64,000 nucleotides of DNA. Source: Ridgeia piscesae. Its lineage: Eukaryota > Annelida > Polychaeta > Sabellida > Siboglinidae. Made by a program: the position numbers and the translations under genes. The notes beneath the pieces are model-generated. The model made no database searches. It saw only the letters and a program-made list of their open reading frames with translations, and was not told the origin of the DNA. The stretch lies in assembly GCA_025642075.2 (NCBI GenBank), contig JAODUO010000144.1, forward strand, positions 569,202 through 633,201, in the 5' to 3' direction. This document shows, one piece after another, positions 43,079 through 53,837 of this stretch; position 1 is the stretch's first letter; each line of letters opens with the position of its first letter.

Positions 43079-46000
43079 TTAGTTATACAGTTCATTTTCA
43101 ACCATCTGCATGTCCTCATCACCACCCTTAGGTTGAACTTTAGTATAAGTGACCTCTGGTGATCTGGCGCTGACCCCTTCTGACTTTTGGACTGGAGTTA
43201 CATTGTGGTCAAGGTCTATGTAGTCTAGATCCTGGTTTTCCACATCTGTTCCCCCTTCATCAGCCCCTCCACTCCCCCCAGCTGTCCACACAAAGTCATA
43301 GTCTTCCGAGTCATTCGCAGGTTTGCTCTGTTTGTTTGGCTTGCTGTACAACTCATCAAGTGCAACATCTGGTGAAGTCTTCGCCCCTCTCGCCCCTCCG
43401 CCAGCCGCTCCACTCCCCCCAGCCCCTCCATTCCCCCCAGCCCCTCCACTCCCCCCTGCCCCTCCACTCCCCCCAGTCCCCCCACTCTCCCCAGCTGTCC
43501 ACACAAAGTCGTAGTCTTCCGAGTCATTCTCAGGTTTGCTCTGTTTGTTTGGCTTGCTGTACAAGTCATCTGGTGAAGTCTGGATCTTGTGTTGTGGCTT
43601 CTTCGCTCCTCTCACCCCAGACTGCTCATTGTAGTACACATGGGTGTCATCAGGTGGCGTCATTGTCTGTCCGTTGTTATAGTATGCATGTGTGTCATCA
43701 GATGTGTGTGTTACAGTGTCTTCTGGGATGGTTTCACGCAGATTAGTTTGGGGTTCTGATTGGCTGGTGCTCATGGTTTGAGTGGAGCCTGTGATTGCGT
43801 GTAAATTACTTTCAGACTGTGTAGACGGATAATTGTGCAGGGTTGAACGACTGGCTGGACTTCCTTGTTTATGTCTGGAATAATATGGAAAGATGTTTTG
43901 TTATAGCTGTTTCTATATTGAATATTTGGTACAAGTCTAAGTAATCAACCAGTAGAGAATTAAATGTCACAACAAATACAACACTTTTAGCTGTGTCATA
44001 TGTTGGAAAGTTGACAGCATTCTGTGACAATCATTTTCAAGCAAGAGTTGGTTGTAATTATCAAAAGCCACTATCTAGTGGTGTGTAGTGTCACTACCCA
44101 CCTCCTCCAACAGATCACGATGACTATGATAGCAGTGATGACTACAACAACAGCAGCTGTTGTCAAGCCCACTATGAGACCTGCAACAACAACAACAACA
44201 ACAACTACACAGTGACACTGACTCATCTCCAATAATGCTGTCATGATTGTATTCAGTCATTTTTTGTTATGCTTACTAATTAATGAGAATTTGTACTTTG
44301 GGCCGTATTATACCAGTGTGTTATTTCCTTTTTATATAAATAAATTAATATTAAAATGCTGTCAAAATACAAAGTAAAAGTTCTGATAATAAGATGTATC
44401 TTTGAAAAGAATGGTACAGATAAAGGCTGGAATACTGACTCATGTTCAGTGTAGGTTTCACAGGGCTCACATGGTCCCTTTGGCAACATCATAAGCTAGT
44501 TTTTCTGTTCTGAGAAATTTATGTACTATTCCTTCAAGATGAATGCAATAATGTGCTAATGAATATCTTGGTATTAAGCCAGGACGTAACTATGGAAGGG
44601 TGGGCATTTCGATGGTAGTTGTTATCATTTCAACACCTCAAGAATATGCCACAAAATGGAAACTGAAAAATATTTTACCGAGTCTTGCCTATATTTGACT
44701 AGCTGCATGCTGTGTTTGTGTCTTCAACTTCATTGTATTTAGCATAACATTTTCATAATATAGATGAATAATGCCAATTCATAAACAATATCTAGCAATG
44801 TATGTTGAAATATGTCATCCCAGCTGAACTAAACTTCACTTTTAAGCAATTTCAGTGACACCACATTAGTTTACAATGAAAGTGATTAATTTGGTATGTC
44901 TCTACCTGGTGGATGACACTTGAAACAGTAAACTACATCAGTGCCACCAGATGGTGCCACTATTTTGTTACTTTAAAAAAAAAGATGTTCAATAATTTTT
45001 TAAAGCCTACTATATGCTTTTTATTATAACTACCGTGGTAATACAGTAATTCCTGTAAGTTTGGTGCCCAAAACTGGTAGAAAAACATGAAATGAATTCT
45101 ACAGTTTCTTTAACACTTTATTTATATATAAACTACCTGGGTAAATGCTGTTGTCATGTAATGTGCTGAATAGAAAATCTGTCATTTGCAAAAACTTTGA
45201 TGCTAAATCTGGTCAAACATACCCTGGTAGTCATTTGTTTGTCACGAAAGATCCAGCTGGTTGAGAGTTGGGGACATCATTGTAGGAGGTGCTTTTGAGT
45301 GTGTCACAATTTTATATATCATATAGTGATGCAGCACATTGTCATAAACTACATAGAACTGCTATCACGTAATTTTTTATTACTGTAAAGATAATAATCG
45401 TTGCCCTATCAGTTTGTCAATGGTTCTTTACATAAATTGTTGTACCTTTTGAATTATTGCCATTTGAACATAGAAAATTATCATTATATCAGTAGCAGTT
45501 TGACAGCTCTGTGGCATTCAGATATGCAACTGTGATGTATTGCTTTCACTGTTTTCTAACCCACAGACAAGTTTTGAAAAAGTCTTAAATCCATGAACCT
45601 AGATTAATTTTGATACATGCAATATGCAAAACCGACGACAGAGAAATACTGTTTATAATATATATGTATTGCAATATAAATCTGTCACTCAAAAAACCTA
45701 ATGTCAGCTTACCTACGGGATTATTATGATTCCTACAAATGTAGTTAATTGATTCATAGTCAATGTCATCCCATTTGATGACAGTTAAGTCACATCTTTG
45801 CTGTCCATCACACATATCCTGAAGAGATTTTACTCCATTGGATTCTGGAACACTTTTGACTTCCAATGATGGACAACATTTTCTGCTGTCGCGACACCAC
45901 AGAGGACTCCACCCCACCGATGCATCTACTACGTGAATACGTTGGGAGTTGCCACACTGAAGGCTGAAGGTACCTCCATTTGTGTATATACATCCAACTG

Positions 46001-47035
46001 TATTCACTGGAAACAGAAAGAAAAAGAAGACAATTATAACTATCATCTGTGCACTGGTCAATGATGTGATCTACTGGTCAGTGAAGTGACACCATGGTAG
46101 GTGATGTGACACAGTGGTCAATGATGTGACACACTGGTCAGTGATGTGACACACTGGGCAATGGTGTGACACACTGGTAGGTGATGTGACACACTGGTCA
46201 ATGATGTGACACACTGGTCAGTGATGTGACACACTGTTAGGTGATGTGACACACTGGTCAGTGATGTGACACACTGATCAGTGATGTGACACACTGGTCA
46301 GTGGTGTGACACACTGGTCAGTGGTGTGACACACTGATCAGTGATGTGACACACTGGTCAGTGATGTGAGATATTGGTAGCATAGTTAATAAAACAATTA
46401 CATTGTTTGAGGAATATTACCTGACTACCATGTCAAGCATATACACATTTTTGCATATTCAGAAAGAAATGCATCAGAATTCTTTAAATTTCACAAGCTT
46501 TTATATTAAATGCAAAAAACATATATAACATGGATAAATACTTTGTCATTAAGATATAAACAAAAATTGCAGAAATGCTAAACACCTTTATACTTCAAAA
46601 GCCATAGTAATTAGATTTGACCCTGGGTGCTGTGGTTGGCAGTGACAGACAGGTATACAACAAGGAAGTAAATGGTTGTCATGACTCTGAGAGATCACAT
46701 GTGCACTGATGCGTGACCTCTACTCACTTGCTGTACAACATAGACTACTTTAGAGTAACAGTGAATTTTTTTTATATATTGGATTCTTGCAGTATAGAAG
46801 ATCATTATGTATTTTGATTATTCAAAGCTGACATTTAGCATAGTTGATAAAAATAACTTGATATGGTGACATCTCTGTACTTTTTTATTAGTGTACATCT
46901 ACAACATTTTAACATGTTTAGACTCAGTCAAAGTACATGGAAGATGTGGAACTTACCTTGTTTAGTTGCTCCACTTTGTTGACAGATGACACACAGCACT
47001 GTCAGTAGAAGTGTCCCACTGTCAAACAGTGTCAT
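43079..47035 (-). CDS. Receptor F: intact single-lectin receptor with paired ITIM-like motifs
   Basis: Predicted 415 residues, four exons summing to 1248 bp with no frameshift: signal peptide 46957-47035 (MTLFDSGTLLLTVLCVICQQ), lectin 45713-46006 (GCIYTNGGTFSLQCGNSQRI, CDGQQRCDL, DYESINYIC), transmembrane 44102-44180 (LIVGLTTAAVVVVITAIIVI then CWRR), tail 43079-43874. Lectin and transmembrane exons join in phase 1, so the stalk is absent; a decayed stalk exon lies at about 44690-44750. The tail has AYYNNG and VYYNEQ (Y-x-N), two LYSKP (Y-x-x-P) within a duplicated block of about 50 residues ending in EDYDFVWTAG, a Gly-rich GSGGAGG linker, LDYIDL (Tyr 369) and VTYTKV (Tyr 394), and ends VENELYN. 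Intron 1 has a 20-bp minisatellite. The best-preserved member and the model used to judge D, E, G and H. Confidence 0.82.
44590..44760 (-). pseudogene. Decayed stalk-exon end of receptor F
   Basis: This stretch aligns with the 3' end of the receptor D stalk exon and its donor (37340-37470): shared GGAAGGGTGG, ATGGTAGTTG and the CAAATATAG/GCAAGAC junction. The donor is GC instead of GT, and the coding part has an in-frame TAG. No Thr-rich repeat remains, so this module is dead in F. Confidence 0.6.
46075..46375. repeat. Minisatellite, 20-bp unit, about 15 copies
   Basis: The unit is GTCAGTGATGTGACACACTG, with variants. It starts immediately after the lectin exon acceptor side in receptor F intron 1. 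Single diverged units occur at matching places in D (40115-40160) and E (55810-55860), so the array expanded from a short ancestral motif in F only. Confidence 0.96.
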
Positions 47036-47454
47036 GGTACTTATGTCAGTACAGACTTCTGTGTCTTTCTGATTGAACAATTGCTACAAAACCTTCTCAA
47101 ATCACCCGGCGGTACTGCCATGGTTGTTGCATGGGTCATTCTGTCTTTCTGATAACCTAAATGTTGGACCTGTGAACCGTGGGTCAGACGGTGAAAGAAC
47201 ATACTACACAGCTTGTTATAGTTGAAGTGCCTATGTGCTGGTTGTCACACATGACTGCACACTCACACGAATGCTGTATACATATAAATGACAGATTCAG
47301 GTCATGATTCGTTCTACATTTTCATTGTTGGTATATACAAACGATCACACCTCGATAGATGTGAATGTAGCTTTTGTTCTAGTTGTTTCCAGTTGTCAGC
47401 AACATACTATTAACTGACCAGGTTGTCATTACAGTGGTACGATCTCATGAGATT

Positions 47455-47592
47455 CAATCAATGGGTCAATTTCATACAGATTAGTCTCAGGTTGTTCTGA
47501 CTTATCAAAATTTGTAGTCTCAATACAAATTCATGTCTGGCAGTGTAGGCGGATGATTATGCCGGACTGGATGACCAGCTGGACATCTACGC
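47455..47592 (-). pseudogene. Relic G: orphan receptor tail exon start
   Basis: After a good acceptor (CTGTCCACAG) the minus strand reads [20 protein letters not shown] and NLY before a stop. It is close to the start of the receptor E tail ([20 protein letters not shown]). Further stops and a frame change follow, and similarity fades by about 47455. No transmembrane or lectin exon accompanies it. Confidence 0.75.
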
Positions 47593-49120
47593 CTGTGGAC
47601 AGACATAACAGTAGATTGTGTTACAGCTACTTCATGTGTAGATCCTTCAAATAGTTTGTCGTAATGATTTCTTTAGAAGTAGTCTAAGATCCAAAAGGCA
47701 GTCTAGTCGTGTCCATTTTAAACTAATCAGTCTTTGCATTGGAAAGTATATAATCTTTTTGATCTTTTTGACTTAATAAGAGCATGTAATAAAACATGTA
47801 GGTGTGTATTCAGATTTGCCATCCACTGCCGTGGTGATTCTGGTGCTGGCAAGCTACTCAGCCTGCAGATATGAGACAGTGCTCTCACATTGTCCCCTGT
47901 ACGTGTATACACTTTGTCGCCTTAGATGATGTAACTTTGTTACATGGTATGTCATGTCATATTAATAACCATTCCTCTGATTGTAAATGTTCTAAATACA
48001 AGAAACTGAGATTTCACTGAGAATAGTGAGGGCAGCCAACGACGATGGCATCAGTACTCTGGCTAAATAACAACAAGTTGATTTAATTACATCTGCATTT
48101 GGGCTGATGTCGGAATGACATCATGATTACGTAAACCTCTCTGTCAACAAGGGAAAGAACAGAATTACCATTATCCATCGACACAAGGGAGAGTCAGTGT
48201 AACAACAAGCGCCCAGATGTTATAATAATATTTAATAAAAATATTTATTTTGCTATGCACCACATCCAATGTTTTTCACCGTGTGATACAACCATGTATG
48301 TACATATACAAATGTACATTAAAAATACATTTGAATAAAAAACAATGGTTGTTATAGCGTAGATAAAATAAATAAAATAAAATAAATTAATAAAATTAAT
48401 AAATCTGATAACATAATTGAGAATATATTATTATTTACAACTTAGCTTTATGATGACTTCTGTCATGTGATTTCATATCCACCTTGGTATCAGGTCTGAC
48501 TTGGCTTTACACAAACCTAACTTGGTTTTTCTTACACAGCTGCCCAAGGAACTAGTAAGTGTTGATTTCTAGTGAAGATGGAGGTCACTCAGTCAGAACA
48601 GTTGTGGAGGAGGCCACCAACACTCCATCAGACAGTGGTGATACTTACAAATTATTACGGTTTAATGAACTGACAACCTTCATGTTTGTAAATTTGGTGC
48701 AGTACAAATGTTTTTGTGCAACTTCCTGCAGAGGGAACCACCCAACCATACCAACATTGTGATAGTTCTTGATTGGTTCTTACATTGTCACAATTATTTT
48801 TAGACAAAGTGTTCTTACATTGTCACAATTATCTTTAGACACAGTGACATTCCATAGCACAATCATTTTAAAGTATTATTCTCTGTAGAGGTCTGTTTGT
48901 ACAGATGCAGTCATAGTCAGTTGCAGTCATTGTCGTGGTAGTGCCCCCACGAGGTACATACAATTGTTCAGGTGTGATCTAAAATGTCAATGGTGTTCTG
49001 TTTAAGTGGATGTCCCTGTTCTTATTGTGAACATCTACTGTAATGTTTAACATGGTGTTTATCACATAAATGTAGCACAGGTGTAAAATAGTGTATATCA
49101 TAGAGGTGTAGCATAAAACT
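47593..49120. other. Intergenic, no gene recognised
   Basis: Space between relic G and the 36-bp array. A + strand exon-like patch (TTCTTACACAG/CTGCCC...GTAAGTG at about 48528-48562) has splice-like borders but no recognisable product. AT-rich runs of AATAAA-type sequence lie at 48360-48410. Confidence 0.3.
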
Positions 49121-49129
49121 AAACAAGTG

Positions 49130-50785
49130 ACACAAGTGTAACATGATGTCTAGCATATAGGTGTGACACAAGTGTAACATGATGTCTAGGATATAGGTGT
49201 GACACAAGTGTAACATGATGTCTAGCGTATAGGTGTGACATAAGTGTAACATGATGTCTTTTGTATCATGTGTGTGTAACATGATGTCTAGTGTATAGGT
49301 GTGACACAAGTGTAACATGATGTCTAGTGTATAGGTGTGACACAAGTGTAACATGATGTCTAGCATACAGGTGTGACACAAGTGTAACATGATGTCTAGC
49401 ATATAGGTGTGACACAAGTGTGACATGATGTCTAGCATACAGGTGTGACACAAGTGTAACATGATGTCTAGCGTATAGGTGTGACACAAGTGTAACATGA
49501 TGTCTAGCATATAGGTGTGACACAAGTGTAACATGATGTCTAGCGTATAGGTGTGACACAAGTGTAACATGATGTCTAGCATACAGGTGTGACACAAGTG
49601 TAACATGATGTCTAGCATACAGGTGTGACACAAGTGTAACATGATGTCTAGCATATAGGTGTGACACAAGTGTAACATGATGTCTAGCATATAGGTGTGA
49701 CACAAGTGTAACATGATGTCTAGCATATAGGTGTGACACAAGTGTAACATGATGTCTAGCATATAGGTGTGACACAAGTGTAACATGATGTCTAGCATAT
49801 AGGTGTGACACAAGTGTAACATGATGTCTAGCATATAGGTGTGACACAAGTGTAACATGATGTCTAGCATATAGGTGTGACACAAGTGTAACATGATGTC
49901 TAGCGTATAGGTGTGACACAAGTGTAACATGATGTCTAGCGTATAGGTGTGACACAAGTGTAACATGATGTCTAGCGTATAGGTGTGACACAAGTGTAAC
50001 ATGATGTTTAGTGTATAGGTGTGACACAAGGGTAACATGATGTCTAGCATATAGGTGTGACACAAGGGTAACATGATGTCTAGGATATAGGTGTGACACA
50101 AGTGTAACATGATGTCTAGCATATAGGTGTGACACAAGTGTAACATGATGTATAGCATATAGGTGTGACACAAGTGTAACATGATGTCTAGCGTATAGGT
50201 GTGACACAAGTGTAACATGATGTTTAGTGTATAGGTGTGACACAAGGGTAACATGATGTCTAGCATATAGGTGTGACACAAGTGTAACATGATGTCTAGC
50301 ATATAGGTGTGACACAAGGGTAACATGATGTTTAGGATATAGGTGTGACACAAGTGTAACATGATGTCTAGCATATAGGTGTGACACAAGGGTAACATGA
50401 TGTCTAGGATATAGGTGTGACACAAGTGTGACATGATGTCTAGCATATAGGTGTGACACAAGTGTAACATGATGTCTAGGATATAGGTGTGACACAAGTG
50501 TAACATGATGTCTAGCGTATAGGTGTGACACAAGTGTAACATGATGTCTAGCGTATAGGTGTGACACAAGTGTAACATGATGTCTAGGATATAGGTGTGA
50601 CACAAGTGTAACATGATGTCTAGCATACAGGTGTGACACAAGTGTAACATGATGTCTAGCATACAGGTGTGACACAAGTGTAACATGATGTCTAGCATAT
50701 AGGTGTGACACAAGTGTAACATGATGTCTAGCATATAGGTGTGACACAAGTGTAACATGATGTCTAGCATACAGGTGTGACACAA
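49130..50785. repeat. Minisatellite, 36-bp unit, about 46 copies
   Basis: The unit is CAAGTGTAACATGATGTCTA followed by GCATATAGGTGTGACA, with GCGTATAG, GGATATAG and GCATACAG variants. It begins less than 60 bp beyond the receptor E stop codon, so the E 3' UTR must read into it. Minus-strand open frames of hundreds of codons (12-residue period) are repeat artefacts. Confidence 0.97.
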
Positions 50786-50840
50786 GTATGTGACACAATG
50801 GCCATGTAACTGCAATAAGCATTAGTGGTTGACTGACTAA

Positions 50841-53784
50841 TTAATTATAGAGTTCGTTCTCAACCATCACCGTATCGCTGTCACCAGGTGTCTCTACACT
50901 GGCCACTTGTTGGACAGCAGTGTCTGCATCATTCTTGCGCTGGACTTCAGTATACGAGACCGCTGGTGAACTGAGGCTGATTCCTGCTAAGCTTTGGTCT
51001 GGGGGCACACTGTGGACAATCTCTATATAATCTACATCCTGGTTTCCCATCTCTCCACTCCCCCCAGCCCCTCCACTCCCCCTCCCCAGCCCCTCCACTC
51101 CCCCCGGGTGTCCACACATAGTCATAGTCTTCCAAATCTTTTCCTGCGTTGCTCTGTTTGTTTTTCAAACCAGATGGAACGTCTGGTGAAGTCTGAAGTT
51201 TCTTCTTCGCTCCTCTCACCCCAGACTGGTCGTTGTAGTACACATGGGTGTCATCAGGTGGCGTCATTGTCACTCCATTGTTGTAGTACACATGGGTGTC
51301 ATCAGGTGGAAGTGTGTCTGAATCTTCAGGGACAGTTTCATACAGATTAGTCTCATGTTGTTCTGACGGGTCAAAGTTTCTTGTCTCGCACAAATTCATC
51401 TCGGGCAGTGTAGATGGATGATTGTCTATGACTGGATGACCAGCTGGACACCTACGCCTGTTGACAGACATAACAGTAAAATGCGTTACAGCTATTTCAT
51501 GTGTAGATTCTTCAAATAATCGTTTGTTGTAATGATTTCTTTACAAGTAATCTAGGATCCGGTACTGTCCATTTTCAATGTTGTATTGTGATGATGTTTA
51601 CACCTGTAGCTGACTCATCACTTTATGTGTCATCGGTTTTTACATACAGGTAATTTTACAGTTTCTGAGTTAATACTAGTGGTGATGTTTGTCATCAGTG
51701 ATTATGCCAGAATGGATGTTTTTTGTATAGAAAGAGGCAAATATGCCTTGGTATTGGGGAGGCTACATATTGACACTAAATTAACATTACTAATACTATG
51801 ATATGACGAAAGCTAAGATTACTTGGTGACAATGTTGGTGAAATATGTAAATATGCAAGTAACATTATTGAAATTGGGTATAACCACGTTATTAGTTACA
51901 AGTATAAATAATATATATTGCATTACATGAGTTCTTGCTGTAAGTAACAATGACTGAAATAAAGTGGCCATCTGAGACTAACTCTAGCCAAGTTACCCAG
52001 CAATGCTTGAGAAAAGGCAGTCTCCTGCACTAAAATGATTGAAAGGTGTGTCACATTGTTTCAGTGTGTCCCAAAAGTGTGGTATATCATGCATTCATGT
52101 TCAAAATGCAATAAAATGCTAACACGTGGGATAATCCACATACAGCCTTTTGAGATATCAAAGCCCCCAAGTTCTCCAAACTCCCAGATGAATTTTCTAA
52201 ATCTGAAACCACGAACTATCCCAGTGGGCCTGCTAGATCACATGCAACATGTCATCTGGATACTTGCTAAATTAACGGAGATGTGGTTCCACATACACAC
52301 ATGTATACACACATACATAGAAAATACATACAATGAAACAATATTTTATAATATAGAACCATATGTAGTTTCATCCAAGGTGTAGTGGTTATAGAATATG
52401 TCCACGTGACTCACCTCCTTCTGTAGATAAAGACGACTAAGACAGCAGCGATGACTGCAACACAAGCTGCTGTCACCAGACCTGCTATGAGACCTGCAAC
52501 AACAATGACAACAACAACAACAACAACAGTGACCCTGACAGTCATTGCATATTATAATCACTCATTGTTTTGACCATGTCAAAGACGTAATCTATGTAAA
52601 GTTAAATGTAAGTTCTTGTATGCCACAGTATCTAGGCCTTATGACTGACTGCAAAAGGCACCTTATACTTTACTTCTTGTTCAAGTAAACACCATCTCAA
52701 CTTCTCAGATACATCCAGCCATACTAACAATATCTACACAAAGTCTATTTGTATACAAACATCCACCACTGTCTACAGCCAGGTACTCATGCACTTCACT
52801 TCATCTGTCGTTTCAACAGCAGCAGCATACCATGTTGTGTATGTTTTGTGCATAAACATATGTATTATGTTGTTGTAGTTAAATAATTGTCATTCCTTCA
52901 TACAGCTGAGTGAACTGGAGCAATGTTTTGTGGACGGACACAGAATTTGAACTCAGGTTCTCTAAATTCAGTGTCCAGTTCAGTAGCCACATTATCACTG
53001 ATTTTCCATGTAGCAAGTAATAATATTAAGGTAATATCTATTGTGCCAAAATCCTTGGAACAAATAGGTCAAAGGCGCAAAATCGATAAGCTGTATGCAA
53101 GTTTTAAACAAATCTATAGATGTACCTGGGAACTATGTAGCATGTCATAACAATTTCTTATTTCCAGTCTTTATTATAAAGACTGGTGACAATCATAACC
53201 ACAGCTTATGGCAACAAATAATGATCTGTAGACTTTGAAGGATGTCGTCAGTTAGTCTTACCACCATTTGTCTGACTGCCACTGCTGGTTTCTCCACCTA
53301 TTGATCTGCTGTTGTCTCCACCGTCTAGTCCACTGATAACTGCTGTTGTTGACAAGGCTGCTGTGGTTGTTGTCAAGGCTGCTGTGGTTGTTGTCAATGC
53401 TGCTGTGGTTGTTGTCAAGGCTGCTGTGGTTGTTGACAAGGCTGCTGTGGTTGTTGTCAATGCTGCTGTGGTTGTGGCTGCAGAAGCAATGTTAGTGGTG
53501 GATTACATTCTGAAATTATTCACTGTAAGACACATTCGTTGGTCCACATTATAACTTCAAGCAAATTAATGGCAGATAAGTCTGATATAACCAATGAACA
53601 CTGATCACCACCTGGAAGCCCTATGGAAAGAAAAGACCTAGAGGAAGGCCGGTGAGACGGTGGAGACGAACTACTGGAAGCGCACCGTCTGGCAGAGGAT
53701 AGCGCAACATAGGCAGATGTGGAATCAGCATGCTGAGGCCTTCGCCCAACCACGGGACACTAAGGCTTCACAAAGATGATGATG

Positions 53785-53837
<53 letters not shown>

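Noticed and set aside
48528..48770. Plus-strand exon with splice-like borders, considered as missing NAT10 exon
   Set aside because: Translation (LPKEL and following) does not match the expected NAT10 acetyltransferase or C-terminal sequence.
49022..50822. Minus-strand open frames of 597 and 518 codons
   Set aside because: 36-bp minisatellite translated; 12-residue period in two frames, no protein features.
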